This document shows, piece after piece, positions 22,170 through 34,427 of a stretch of 64,000 nt of DNA (positions are counted from its first letter, which is position 1; the number at the start of each line of letters is the position of its first letter). The notes under the pieces are model-generated. The model was not told the origin of the DNA, ran no database searches, and saw only the letters and a program-made list of their open reading frames with translations. The position numbers and the translations under genes were made by a program. Source of the stretch: Taxillus chinensis (taxonomy: Eukaryota > Streptophyta > Magnoliopsida > Santalales > Loranthaceae); assembly GCA_023512835.1 (NCBI GenBank), contig CM042091.1, positions 48,189,284-48,253,283 on the forward strand, written 5' to 3'.

Positions 22170-22921
22170 TGTAATGACCCGTGTTTGTGGTATGTACGAA
22201 GTTAACCATAGATGCCTTGTGAGTGGAAATTGTTGGGTTTTAGGGAGTTGCCTTCCCACACACTTTAGCTAAAACACCTTGGATGTTAGTGCACAAGTTT
22301 GAGGCAAGAGATAAGCCCAAGAGGGGACTTTTGGGAGGTACACGTGACAAGTGATAACGTGCATTTATGCCTAGGAAGATGTTATTTGCATATACAGGCG
22401 CTTTTAGGCCGTTTTGTCAGGTTTTGGAGATTTATTTCGACCAAGTAGATGGCCTCAAATCAATTGGCGTGTAGAACAAAAGTTTCTTAGAATGATGTCC
22501 TCTACCTTCCACAGAAGCTTCAGAGCCAAAGGCCTTGAAAGCCAATTGGACCAATTGGCGTGCAAGCATTTTTTTGCATATCAGCCTTCTACATGATGCA
22601 AGGAAGCTTGGGGTAGAATTTCACAGCTTTTGGAGCTGCAAGTCAATTGAGGATATGGCGTGCAATATGGCGTGCAGCCATATTTTTGTACAGTCACCTT
22701 GGTTTTGTTATTCTAATCATCTTTTCCCAAAGGGGTGTGTTGGAATTGTGGATATTTTGGTGTGTATGGATGTGGGAAGGTCATAGCTTGTTACATCAAA
22801 ACTATGTCGTTTTGATGCTGGGATTCACTTAATCAAAACTACGTCGTTTTGATGTTGTGTTATCTATATAAGGAGGAGAAGCCCTCTGTTTTAGGTTTTA
22901 GGGTTTGTTGTTCCACCAGCC

Positions 22922-22976
<55 letters not shown>

Positions 22977-23021
22977 AGAGCTTCTGGTGGCTGCCGGAGC
23001 GTGTCTTGCGTGGGTGGTCGG
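22170..23021 (+). repeat. Element 1, 3' LTR, first part
   Basis: Matches the 5' LTR from its start through the leader up to TGGGTGGTCGG, where element 2 begins. The last five bases GTCGG (23017-23021) are repeated at 47040-47044 as the element 2 target duplication. It includes a 49-base GA run (22925-22973). Confidence 0.93.
22925..22973. repeat. (GA)n expansion in the element 1 3' LTR
   Basis: About 24 GA units against about 7 at the same point of the 5' LTR (16492-16508), so this tract changed length after insertion or is misassembled. Confidence 0.85.
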
Positions 23022-25423
23022 TGTCACGCCCCCGAATTCTAGGGAACCCGGAACCGGGTACATGACTTCCCCTTGCCCGCACCCGAAAGGTCAAGGGGTT
23101 GGTGACTAGCACCAATAGAGACTACACCGCGGTGTCTTGTCTCAAATATGCAACCCTGTACGATCATACATCAAGGGTAATCCTGTACTTTCCCATATAT
23201 CATCATGCATACAAAGAGTCAAACAATCATACAGACATCACATCATACAGTATGCAAATACAATCGTCCACGGACCCATGTCCGGGATATCACATAAAAC
23301 AATACGAGAATATAATCGGATCATACATCGAGTAGTGGGCGTCCTCCTGGAAGAAAGTCCTCCACTAGTCTCGGGTCACACCTGAAAAGGGTAAGCAACA
23401 AGTAGGGGTGAGCGACAAGCTCGGTAGGTGACCCTAACACTCCACATCATGCAACACATATAAGTCTATACTATATGCTCGGTGTACTCGTGCACCATGT
23501 AGTGTGCACAATCATTAGGACTCGGCCTGCAACAAACATCAGGACAACTTGTCCACGATCCTCCATGGGATCCCGGCTCGAGCACTCGGCCCTAGCTCCC
23601 CGAGCTCAACGGCTCAACTCAGGCCTTAGCCTGTCCACGGCGCAATATGCCCGGCCACGGTCGCCACACGGGCCTGCCATCGGTTCATATGCCTGCCACG
23701 TCAACCACATAGTACCATCGGTGCATCACGGTGAGAACCCAAACAAGTCACGGAGTCCATGCCCCAATACCTCACATCAACATACTAACATTAGTATGGC
23801 ATGTCATTCTCAACATTTCCTTTAGAATTGTAGCCGGTCTTCACAAGTAAATCCTCAACCCTTGATTTATGAAGGAAGTACTCATAGCGCCTATTTTCAT
23901 GAAATTAAAAGTCCCGGCATTGGGTTCCCTTATCATAAATAAGATAATCTGATTTTTTGGGGGATTTTTCCGAGATGTCTAACCCCACTTTCCAAAAATT
24001 CACCACTACGAACTTTTGGGTTTTTCCGAGTTTTTACACTAAAACCCAATTTTCACATTTTGAAATAGTGGGAATTAATTTTTCTAGTATTTTTCTTTGA
24101 ATCCAAATGGGGGGTATTTCGTTATTTACATTGTAACTTAAGTATAATACTTAGGCATAATGGTTTACAATGTAAATGTCCAGGTGGGCGGTTACTGACT
24201 GCAATGAACACTTGTTTCACTCCTACGGATTTGATGCTCCGGACCGATGCTACGGATCACCGTTTCACCGCTACGGATTTGATGTTTGGACTGATTACTC
24301 CGGACTACTTGATCCGGACTAACTCCTCCGGACTAACTACTCCGGACTACTGATCCGGAAAACACTATTCACTTAGCCCGAAAAACACTATTCACTTAGT
24401 CCCGGAAAAACACTTGTTCACTTAGTCCCTGAAACACTATTCACTTAGCCCGTAAACACTATTCACTTAGCCCGGAAACACTATTCACTTAGTCCCGGAA
24501 AAACACTGTTCACTTAGTCCCGGAAACACTATTCACTTAGTCCCTAAAAACACTGCTCACTTAGTCCCGAAATACTATTCACTTAGCCTGAAAAACACTA
24601 TTCACTTAGTCCCGAAACACTATTCACTTAGCCTGGAAAAACACTGTTCATCGTCGTTTTTGCCAATTTTCTCAGCTAGAACGGCAACCCAAGAACCCCA
24701 AACACTCATAAACACATTTATTTTGATATACACCCCATTACACGTCTTAAATAACTCTAAATTTAATGTAATCAACAGAAATACCTCTTTTATGCATTTA
24801 AATCACAAGATTCAACCAAAAATTGGGTTTCCCCCAAATCTTAAGGTTCACCCCCAAATTCCATGATTTCACCCAAATTAAGCATGCTAAGCCTACTATG
24901 AATCATATAAGGAGTTAGAATCACCTACCTGGAAGATTCTTTGCGATCCACGAGCTCCAATCGCCCCAAAATCGCCAAGAAAGCTCTACGCTCTTCACCT
25001 TCTCTCTCTCTCTCTCTTTCTTGCTCAAACATGCACGTACCAATAATTGGCAATTAAAGATATAAGGCAGTTCTTAATTATATATATACCGTTGCCAATA
25101 ATTGGCCTCCCAGCAATAATTGACCCGAACGCAATAATTGACCTCCCGAGGTCACGAACTCCAAATTGAGTCAAATTACTGTCAAAACGCTCGAAATAAC
25201 GAGCACAACATTGTTCAGATATTATCACACTCAAATGACTGCTCAAACGCAAAGTCAACCAATAAACCCCAAAAAGTCAACAATCGGGTCAAACGGGGCC
25301 CCGACTCGAAATCGGGCCCAAGTACAGTCAAAATGCTCGCATCGACGGCTACACTACCGTCCAGATAGTTACATTCCCATAGAATGACTATCTCTCAAAA
25401 CTACCCAAATACGAGTCTTTACA
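23022..25423 (-). repeat. Element 2, 3' LTR (2402 bp)
   Basis: In plus orientation it starts TGTCACGCCCCCG and ends GTCTTTACA, so on the minus strand it has TGTAAAGAC...GTGACA termini. The polypurine tract follows at 25424. A homologous, older solo LTR is at 59134-60919. It contains a 12-unit tandem array (24360-24650), a CCGGAC-rich stretch just before it and a TC tract near 25000. Confidence 0.92.
24360..24650. repeat. 24-27 bp tandem repeat in the element 2 LTR
   Basis: Twelve units of AACACTATTCACTTAGTCCCG with two alternating endings (AGCCCG and AGTCCCGG). The older homologous LTR at 59134 appears to lack the array. Confidence 0.92.
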
Positions 25424-25462
25424 TCCTCCCCACCTTAGGACTTTTCGTCCTCGAAAATAAAA
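25424..25462 (-). other. Element 2 polypurine tract and GAGGACGAA motif
   Basis: On the minus strand TCGAGGACGAAAAGTCC is followed by TAAGGTGGGGAGGA and then the LTR. A second copy of the whole motif (AAGGATGATCAGTCCTGAGG, then TGGGGCGGATGTGAGGAC) lies about 270 bp upstream at 25689-25738. Confidence 0.85.
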
Positions 25463-25689
25463 CACAAGCCCAAAAGACATAGCAAAATCCAAGCTCAAGC
25501 ACCGCACAACAACAAGACACAAAAAATATGATCATCAACATGATCACCAACCACACAGGTGCATTGTAACTCACAACAAGCCAAAAAGGCTCACACGATG
25601 CCAGGATGCCAACCAACAAACAACAAGCTAAACCACATCTCAAACAACATATGCAAAACAAATGCATAAAACATAACTCATACCTCAGG

Positions 25690-26105
25690 GAAGGTCCTCA
25701 CATCCGCCCCACCTCAGGACTGATCATCCTTGAACAGCTCAAGGATGAAGAACCCGCATCCTGGCTCTCTTTTTCCCAAGTCTGCTCCTCCATGCCTCGG
25801 TGTCGCCATAACACCCGAACTAGTGGGATCGTCTTGCCTCGCAAGACCTGGTCTCGCCTGTCCAAAATCTGTGCCGGCATCTCAACAACGGCACCATCAT
25901 CGCCCAAGTCTATCTCGCGATAGTCCAACACATGAGAAGGATCTGGGTGATACCGTCGCAACCGAGACACATGGAACACATCATGTACTCGAGCCAACTC
26001 CGGTGGCAAAGCTAACCGATAAGCCACTGCGCCCACGGTGGCAACAATCTCAAATGGCCCCACAAAACGAGGGGAAAGTTTGGATCCACGTCCAAACCTC
26101 CGATG
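25690..26105 (-). pseudogene. Element 2 integrase C-terminus and chromodomain-like tail
   Basis: Continues the integrase from 41713. It runs through [20 protein letters not shown] (GPF/Y motif) and [20 protein letters not shown], an acidic linker, then [18 protein letters not shown], which has the LVxW+...EATWE form of a group of chromodomain-related tails that direct chromovirus integration to heterochromatin. The reading frame is open from the insertion point to about 25720. The first residues of the apparent ORF come from the element 3 LTR and are not part of it. Confidence 0.88.
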
Positions 26106-26544
26106 CCCTCTGTTGGACCCCATTTTGTCCGGGTTGGACATACATATTCATTACATTTTAGCTTTATATTATTTCATATTTATCATTCACTTTGTATAGA
26201 TAAATAAAAAGGTGTGATTGTTAATTTAAAGGGTGTGATGTTAATTATATATATAAAAAACAAAAACAAAAACAAAAAACAAAATAAAAATTTTCAAAAA
26301 AAACAAAAACAAAAAAAACCTTAGAGCCTGTTGTATGTCTACATTTTTTTCAAACAGCATTTTCTGCACAAAAAAAAAAGAGGTCACGGCACTGTTCCAA
26401 CGGTCACGGCACTGTTCCAACGGTCACAGCACTATTTCCAACGGCTATATTCTCCACCAACGGCCACTTTTTCACCCTACCACTCTACCACTCTTCAAAC
26501 TTTCTTCTTCAATTCTCCACATTTTTGCCTCCTCTTCTGCGAAA

Positions 26545-26694
26545 ATGGCCGATCGGGCGAAGTGCGTGCTAACGGTGCTAGTCTTGGCGTGTACTATTGT
26601 GTATCCTATGTTGGGCGGTGCTTTCATTCCCCTCCTTGCTTTTATCATCCTCTTGTATGTAATGGCAATGGCCACAGAATATATTTTAGGTTGA
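26545..26694 (+). CDS. Small hydrophobic ORF inside the LTR, 49 residues (5' copy)
   Basis: Begins MADRAKCVLTVLVL and ends ATEYILG. Almost the whole chain after residue 7 is hydrophobic, enough for one or two membrane segments. It has an AAAATGG start context. The 3' LTR has the same ORF (40107-40256). Over the first 16 codons the copies differ at five bases, four of them silent and one giving R or W at residue 4; the rest is identical. I know of no such peptide in described LTR elements. It could be a real product, a captured host ORF or a chance reading frame. Confidence 0.45.
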   Translation: MADRAKCVLTVLVLACTIVYPMLGGAFIPLLAFIILLYVMAMATEYILG

Positions 26695-27054
26695 ACCATG
26701 TAATATCTCCACTACGGAGTCCTAAATAAATTGCACTTTGCATGTTTATGTTATACGTGTGTGTGTATATATACATATATATGTTAAATAAATAAATAAA
26801 TAAAACCGCCCCAACGATCAGTCGTGGCCGACATAAGATTCAAAAAAAAAAATCGTGAATAGTACTCAAGTCTTGTTCATGTCCTATTCATGAATAGTAC
26901 TCGGGTTCTTGTTGCATGAATAGTACCCAGGGTTACTTGTTGCATGAAACAACCCCGGCACCCCTTATTTGACTTCTTAATAATAATAATCATAAAAATC
27001 AAAAATGGAAGTCCCACATTGGAGGTTTTACAAAATTTCCTTCTCCATGACTCC

Positions 27055-27063
27055 TATATAAAG
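27055..27063 (+). promoter_or_regulatory. Downstream LTR TATA box (TATATAAAG), 5' LTR
   Basis: TATATAAAGGGGTCC lies 360 bp after the small ORF and is identical in the 3' LTR at 40620-40628. It precedes a CTCTCTCCC leader and is the likely main promoter for genomic RNA. Confidence 0.65.
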
Positions 27064-27806
27064 GGGTCCTCTCTCCCTTCCAAAACACACCATCCATCAA
27101 TTACACAAAACTCAAAAAAAAAGAGAAAAGTGTAAACTTAACTGCGGTTCTAAAAAAGAACTGCGGTTATAGTCAAATTAATTTTCTTTTCCCTTCTTTT
27201 GCGAAAAAAGGGAGGCATTCGGGAGAAGGGCGCCCTCGGTCCACGATATTCCAGGTTTTTATTCCTTTTCTTCTTTAATCTTTATTATAATTTTGTGTAG
27301 TAAATTAGTAGTTAGTTTATAATTAAATTAGCATAATTAGTTAGTTAGTTTTTTTTAAATTTAGCATAATTAGCATAATTGTAATTAGTTAATTTTAGCA
27401 TATTTAGTTAATTAGTTAGTTAGTTTTTAATTAGTATAATCTAGTATAATTAAATTAGCATAATTAGTTAGTTAATTTTTAATAAGTCTGTAATTAACTT
27501 TTCAAATTTAGGCATGTCAATAGTAAGTAAGCCTAGTAATTAATTAATTGGCGCGTAATGAATTAAATAACATTAGTAATTAGATAAATTAGTAATTAAC
27601 TTTCTAAATAATTTTCATATTTAAAATTTAGTAAATAATTAGGCTAATTTAAATAATTTGTACTTAGATTATGATAATTAAATTTAACCTTTAACTTTTG
27701 AATTTAATAATTAGCTCGTGAGTAGTAATTAAGCCTATTAATTAATTAGCATGTGACAGATTAAAATAAAATTTTGAGTATTAGATTTAGATTAAATGTG
27801 ATTTAA

Positions 27807-27837
<31 letters not shown>

Positions 27838-28137
27838 ATAAAAGCAAAAATAAAAGCAAAAAAAAAAAAAACAAAACAAAAAAAAAAAAAAAAAAAACAA
27901 AAAAAAAAAAAAAAACAAATAGAAACCTCCTCCTCCTAAGACAGTACCGAAAGGGCGTTGTAGGGGTGCTAAAACCTTCCCAACACGTAACCAACTCCCG
28001 AACCCATCTCCCGGTAACACGGACCACATCTTAACTACTCAAGGTAGAGGGTATCCAACTGTACCCCAAAAACAATTGGTGGCGACTCTGTATATTTTAT
28101 CATTTGGGTTCGGCCCGACGAAAACGAGTGATAACAA

Positions 28138-28154
28138 TGGCGACTCCTTGGGGA
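28138..28154 (+). other. Element 3 primer binding site
   Basis: TGGCGACTCCTTGGGGA starts one base after the LTR end. This form is typical of Tat/Ogre elements, in which it has been described as complementary to a tRNA-Arg (from memory). An LTR-internal copy of its first nine bases occurs 58 bp upstream. Confidence 0.8.
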
Positions 28155-28746
28155 CTTAATATAATTGTAGAGAGTTAGGCCTAGAATTAAGAGTGGGAGG
28201 TTGCTTTTGTTTCTTAATTGTATATATTTGTGCTTGCTTAACAGTTGGTTATGATGTATATACTTTGAAATGACATGATAGTTATGATTTACTGTTTTCC
28301 TTAATCGTTGCATTCATGCATAACCCTATACCCGGGTTTATCTCACCATTTAGGTTAGCGAGGTTTAGTAAGGTCCCCTGCGCGTTGATCATTATCCGCA
28401 AAGAGGCCCCGAACTCCTCACTCAAGCTTGAGGTCCTTTTAAGGCTCGTCCTTTTAAGGCCCCCCTCCCAGGTAAATCCCATGGTGTACGGAGCCCTCTA
28501 TAGAGGAAGCTTGGGGACCAATGAATAAGATAGGATTAGTAAGGCCCACTAGGGGCATTAAACCCACATGTTGTTTGATCATTCAATACCACGCTAACCT
28601 CTGTTTTGCAGGGTAATTGTTAAAAGCATCTCTTGTACATATTACTTGCCTTAATACCTGTTTTTGTTTCTTGTACAGAGTACCTTGATATTTTAAACTG
28701 TCATCCTAACATGTCATTATGCATAACATAACATTCACATAGGCAC
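28155..28746 (+). other. Element 3 untranslated leader
   Basis: About 590 bp between the PBS and ORF1 with no supported ORF. It includes AAGGCCC/CCCTCTATAGAGG-type short motifs that could fold, but no defined structure was identified. Confidence 0.6.
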
Positions 28747-30191
28747 ATGGCAACATTCAGTCATCTCCTAAAAGACCTTAATGACAAGAAGGCCGTCACG
28801 GTGGTGGCCCAAGCATCTGGGGACATTCGGAGTCGCCTTGGAGATTTTTCAACAGAAAGGCATGTAAGGCAGAGCGGGTTATCATAGAAGATCGGTTAGA
28901 CTACACCAAAGAATTACGGAGCTATATGGCATCGGTGGTCGACGAAAGGAAAAACATCTATACACAACGGTTTGGAGATTTGCTCCACATAACCGAGCTA
29001 CTAGTCGACAAGGATATGCTTGGGGCATCAATCTATTTCGGGACCCTCGACGTCGATGCTTCGACTTCAACAAGATAGATCTTGTTCCTACCATAGAAGA
29101 ATACAGAAGATTGTTGGATATCCCAGTAGAAAACAACATGAAGATTTATTTACCAGAGCCCAGAAAATCATGTCAAAGAGCATTTTCTGAGATAATGGGG
29201 AAGCCAGTTTGGGACTCACCAGTGCCTACAAAATATGGTGGGCGAGAATATCTTTCATGGGCAACGATAGCAGAAATGATGCAGACTGCAACGGAAGTAG
29301 GGACGCACAAATTACTTACAATAGCCATATACGGGCTAATAATCTTCCCAAGGATCCCGTCCCACATCGACGGAGCAATTGTGGATTTGGTTCAACAAGT
29401 ACTCAAAGGATGTGACCCTACTCCTGCTATATTGGCCGAAACCATTCGATCTCTTACTTATCCGAGGAGTACGGGCTCGGGGAAGTTCATGGGGTGCCTG
29501 CCTCTTCTATGCACATGGTCGCAGGGGTCATTTTCCTTGTATTGTTCCTCGTTTTCATGTTGTTTATCGAGTGCCGGCCACGACGCTATTGGATATTCTC
29601 GCTTAGCAAGTGGAGCTTACCAAAAGGCTTTGAAGACTGGAGGAAGAAGTTAGAGAACCTCACGAAGCTGACATTACCTGGATCGCTCCCTGGATGCCGG
29701 TAGTCTCCATGACATATAGGCTGGGGGACTACAATTGGGTTCCACTTTTAGGCCCTTGGGGAGGCACCGCATATGCACCACTGCAGGGGCGGAAGACAAG
29801 TTGGGCGTAATCAGATTATCCCAGTTCTCTTTGGAATGGAAGATTGTGACTTCACCTATGATAAAACTATGCTAACAGAAAAAGGCAAAAAGATGTATCA
29901 GGCATGGTCCATCCCACACAAGATCCAACCCAACAGTCCAAAATCTGGTGTTTATCCGGCATACATATCCTGGAGGGCACAACACAAGCCACGGTTTGAC
30001 TACGGACATGAGGGCGATCCTCCAAGAGAATCGAATCTCGGACAAGCAGATCCAAAAGCTAGAAGCATCCCTAAAGGAGCTCTTCAACGGTTACAGATTG
30101 AGGGAAAAACAGGTCGAGACCATATTGAAGCGAGGGAAGAGGCGGAAAGCGACCACCCCAGAGGAAAAGGCATCGTGCTACTTAGGAGATG
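28747..30191 (+). pseudogene. Element 3 ORF1: Tat-type accessory protein (DUF7745-like), broken
   Basis: Starts MATFSHLLKDLNDKKAVTV at 28747. It continues in shifted frames with RFGDLLHITELLV, CFDFNKIDLVPTIEEYRRLL, EYLSWATIAEMM, LLTIAIYGLIIFPRIPSHID and later YNWVPLLGPWGGTAYAPL. The order FDF..L.PTxEEYxxLL, then GLIxFP, then WVPLLG..GATAYAPL is that of the plant domain I know as DUF7745, found upstream of gag in Ogre-type elements. A charged, probably coiled-coil tail (QKLEASLKELFNGYRLREKQ) closes it. Its function is unknown. At least three frameshifts interrupt it (near 28875, 29050 and 29700). Confidence 0.78.
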
Positions 30192-30456
30192 ACTGGAAGT
30201 TTGCCTTAAGATCATATAGCCATAGATCTCATCTACATGGCATTTCTGCATTGTACTGTGTGTTTGTTTGCAAATGTTTGGAATAAAGTTATTTGTTTCT
30301 CTAACCTATCACATAGTCATTCATGCATGCATGCATATTAAAATTGAAAATCAAGTAAAAATTACATTATTCCAGGTCGGTAGCCGCTTTTCTCCAGGAT
30401 TGCGCACTCTTACAACCTCGGATCCCGGCACAATCAAGTACCACCGCCGCGGCCCA

Positions 30457-32693
30457 ATGGCGGAAGAAACAGAGAACAGACTCATGGGGTTGGAACAGTC
30501 CACAACAAGCCCTACAGGGGCAAATGTCTCGCAATAATGGAAATGCTTACCGGGCTGACCGGCGAAGGAACTCGGCAAGAGGAACCTCAAATCACCAACA
30601 AGAACAGGGCTGGGAAGCGCTTCTACCACCTAACTGGATCCAAGTCAGGCACCCACATATCAGCCTTGCCATGACACAACTCCCTACTCCAAATCGATTC
30701 ATTGTACTATGCCTATAGCAGGAAATGTAATGGAAGTAGTGGGTTCCCCACTCCGAAGGAGAATGTTGACTCTCCTACTTTAAGACGATTGGAGGAAAGA
30801 TTGAAAGCGTAGAAGGCATCGACAGCTATGGCATGATTAGCCCACAAGACTTATGCTTAGTGCCAGGGAGTGGTGCTGCCACCGAAATTCAAGATGCCGG
30901 AGTTTGAGAAATTCAACGGAACCCATTGTCCGAAGACACACCTAGTCATGTATTGTCAAAAGATGGCAGCTATGCAGGTGAAGACAAGCTCCTTATGCAT
31001 TGTTTCCAGGAAAGCCTAACCGGGGCATCCCTCCGCTGGTACTTTCGGTTGGATGGCAACCGTATCAAGACTTGGAAAGAATTGGCCACATCCTTCTTGG
31101 CTCAATATAAGCACGTCACCGAGTTAGCATTGGACCGACTAACCTCTGAGTCTTTAGAAAAGGGATCCGACGAAAGCTTCAAGGATTATGCACGGAGATG
31201 GAGAGAGACAACGTGTGGAGGTCCAACCTCCCCTTACAGAAAGAGAACTCACTACTCTTTTCATCAACACGCTAAAAGGTGTTTGCTATGAGAAATTGAT
31301 TGGCAACGTCTCTAGCAGCTTTGCAGACTTGGTTGCATCTGGTGAACGTGTTGAAAGTGGCATTAAAGGAGGGAAGCTAAAGGGTGATGTGGCCGAGGCA
31401 TCAAAAAGGTTTCAACCACCGGCAAAGAAGAAGGAAAATGAGACCAACCTAGTATATCAATCGCACCCAACAATACAACCGACATTCTACCAAGCACCAG
31501 GGTACTACAGAGGATCCCCAGTAGCTGCTTATGCTGCACCTGCTCCTGCTCCCCAATTCACGCCTTATTTGCCACAAGGAGGGGTCCCATTTCCATATCC
31601 AATGGCACCAAACCCATTTCAACCAAGAGCGCCATACCAAGAGCAACCAAGGGCGTCAGCTTCGGAAGGACCTAGACCCGCATTCCAAGGGCAGGGGCAA
31701 CCAAGGGCCCAAACCCAACATGCAGGATCGAATCAGGCCCCTCGTCGGCCACGGCAAGAGTTTGATCCAATTCCAATGACATATGCGGAATTATATCCCA
31801 AGCTTTTAGAAGCAAGGTTGGTACTCCCTACACCCTTGGGAGAAATAAGGTCTCCTCCCCCGGCTTGGTACAAACCAGATGCTAGATGTGTGTATCATGC
31901 TGGTGGAGTAGGACATGATATTGAAAACTGCATAGCATTCAAAAGGAAGGTCCAAGCTTTGAAAGATGCAAATTGGTTAGATTTTTCCACAATGACGGGG
32001 ACGCCAAATGTGAACAACAACCCTCTCCCAGAACACTCTAATAATGTAGCTAGTATCGAGACCTGGAGGACGATTGGAGAAGGCTTCACAAATACATATG
32101 AAAAAGGTGTATTTGTTTCATTGCTACAAGAACATGGATATGTACAAGCCAAAGACACATCAGAAGCAGAGAATGGGGTACATATGGAAAAACAATGCCC
32201 ATACCACCAGATGTCGCAGGGACATGACATCGAAGAATGTAGTGAGTTTTCCGAGGTGGTGCAAAAACTAATGGATCAAAGGATAATCGAATTCTCAAGA
32301 GAAGATACGGACAATCAAAGCCATATGATCCAAGGAGATATGTCATGCAAACCATCATGGGTGCCAACACCCCTTATCTTGAACGTGAAGACTCCAGAAA
32401 TCCCACTACTACCACATGGAATCAGGCCTCTCACTATACATGATGCAAATCTGGTGCCAGACAAGAAGGCAAAAACAGAGATCCCGCAATTGCCTCATGG
32501 AATTACACCCCTCACCATACGAGTTCCTACCCCTTTCCCTTACAAGACGGATAAAGCAGTCCCATGGAACTATAGCTGTGAAGTAATCCAAGGAGCCACC
32601 GCAGCAGAAAAAGAAAACCAGGAGCGGTCGGGCATATGCCCCCGATATGGCCGACAAAGCAAGGAAAGAAAAACCTGTAGAACCCAACATTGA
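30457..32693 (+). pseudogene. Element 3 gag, broken
   Basis: Starts MAEETENRLMGLEQ at 30457. The capsid part reads PEFEKFNGTHCPKTHLVMYC, then in another frame DKLLMHCFQESLTGASLRWY and WKELATSFLAQYKH, then after a further shift PPLTERELTTLFINTLKG. This is the retrotransposon gag domain. From 31188 the frame stays open for 501 codons. It includes a P/Q/A-rich linker and two knuckle-like motifs typical of Tat gag, CVYHAGGVGHDIENC (about 31890) and CPYHQMSQGHDIEEC (about 32196), each followed by FKxxVQ.L.D-type sequence. Frameshifts lie near 30515, 30980 and 31200. Confidence 0.88.
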
Positions 32694-33720
32694 GCCAACA
32701 CTGGAGGCAACAAAGAAAGGAGCACCGGTCACTGAAGAAGAGACCACAGAATTTTTGAAACTTATGAAACAAAGCGAATATAACATTGTGGATCAGCTAA
32801 GTCGACAACCGGCTCGCATCTCGTTGCTCTCATTAATGATGGATTCCCAACCTCACCGGGAAGCACTAATGAAGGTTCTAAGCCAAGCCTATGTTCCTCC
32901 AACCATCCCAGTGGCGAATGTGGATGGACTCACTAGTAACCTCATTATGGACAACGTCATCACCTTTGGAGATGACGAGCTGCCCCCAGGAAGGGAAGGG
33001 ACACATAAAAGCTCGCACATTACCTGTCAAGTGTAAGGAGCACACCATAGCCCGAGTTCTTATTGACAACGGCTCGCTTTGAACATTATGCCCTTACATA
33101 TACCTGCAACAACCGCCGGTCGATGCATCCTATATGCGCCCTTGCACAATGAAGGTACGAGCATTCGATGGAGGAAAACGTGACGTGGTGGGAACCCTAG
33201 ACATTCCACTACCGATTGGACCAGCTACCTTTATGGTAGAATTTCAGGTGATGGACATTACACCCTATTATAGTCGTTTGTTGGGAAGGCCTTGGATCCA
33301 CATGGCAGAGCGGTGCCATCAAGCCTCCACCAAAAGATGAAATTTGCAATGGGAGACCAACTCATTTGCATATCCTGGAGAGACAAGTTTCCTTGTCACC
33401 AAGCCAAAGATCGGTCCCCTATATTGAAAACAATGAGGATGTTCCAGAATGCTCCTATCGGGCATTTGAGATGGTGAATGTCACTTTTGCCCCAAACCAT
33501 TATCTCTCGAAGGTCGCAAGAATGATTGTAGCCACAATGATCAAACAGGGGTACAAACCAGGGCAAGGATTAGGCCCAAAGGCTCAAGGAATCAAAAAAC
33601 CATTGACCATTCAAGAAAATACCGAGAAGTTTGGGATAGGTTACATGCCTACAAGAGCCGACAGACGAGGGAAGCTGCCAAAAAGAAGGAAATCGGAATG
33701 GCAAAGTTGCAGAAAAGGCT
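32647..33720 (+). pseudogene. Element 3 protease and G-patch region, broken
   Basis: An N-terminal extension (TEFLKLMKQSEYNIVDQLSR, QPARISLLSLMM) leads to the aspartic protease. Its active site reads VLIDNGS, where a stop follows at once because one base is missing; the family reads DNGSALN. The protease continues TMKVRAFDGGKRDVVGTLDI, FQVMDITPYYSRLLGRPWIH. After two more shifts a glycine-rich G-patch follows (MIKQGYKPGQGLGPKAQGI, about 33535-33595). A G-patch between protease and RT is known from Tat elements, where it may bind RNA. The 720 bp from 33720 to 34428 carry only short linker-like ORFs. Confidence 0.85.
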
Positions 33721-34427
33721 AATACAAGAGGGAAAGAGGAGCTTTCCCCCCTTACATGTTACATTCCGGACTGGAGGGTTTATCCACAAGAGTCAACCTG
33801 AGCCCGAGACAAGGATTGTAGCTGCCTTGGACACAGATGAGCATGCACCGAGCGAGATGGCTCTGGTTGCGTGAGAGGATTCCAACCAACCATTAAACAA
33901 TTGGACCAGCCTGGACCTCCCCATAATGTAATGATTAAGGGGTCACTGGGATTTACTGTTTTCTATTTTAATGTCTTTTGAAGCTGTGAACATTTGTTTT
34001 TATTAAAAGCTTTCCAATAAAATGTGTTTCTTTAAATCTTTCATGGTGCATTCCATTCATGACATATGCATATCATATTTGGTTACCAACTTGTCATTCT
34101 CTTATAAGCGGTATCACAATGTCAATGAGAACATCGTATGCGAAAGTGAAACGAGATGCCTAAGGTTTGACCAAAGTCCAAACTGGGAGCAGCCAGTGTT
34201 TGAAGCTGATGAGAATGAGGTAGAGGAGACACCCGAACTACCGGGAGAGATCATACGCTTATTGGAAAGGGACGATCGTTTACCCATTCCAAGTGAAGAC
34301 CCAGTAGAGAAACGGTGAATTTGGGGACGACAACGGAACCAAAAGAATTGAGGGTAGGGTCCTTGATAGCCGCCAATGTCAAGAAGCAATTAATTGAGCT
34401 ATTAAGAAGCTACATAGATGTTTTTGC

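Larger units (their letters stand above)
26111..28136 (+). repeat. Element 3, 5' LTR (2026 bp)
   Basis: Starts TGTTGGACCCCATTTTGTCC and ends GAGTGATAACA. Relative to the 3' LTR it lacks 39 bp after 26478, which removes the upstream TATA box. It contains the 49-residue ORF, a second TATA box at 27055, a long AT-rich stretch of TTAGTTAG-type repeats (27300-27780), an A-rich tract (27805-27915) and a PBS-like TGGCGACTC at 28080. Confidence 0.95.

Noticed and set aside
22000..22209. Possible second LTR start of element 1 at the first GAGGACGAA motif (about 21817)
   Set aside because: The sequence after it does not match the LTR; only the motif before the PPT is duplicated.
27787..28029. Phenylalanine-rich ORFs on the minus strand, also at 41368-41595
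   Set aside because: They are translations of the A-rich tract of the element 3 LTRs and carry no domain signal.
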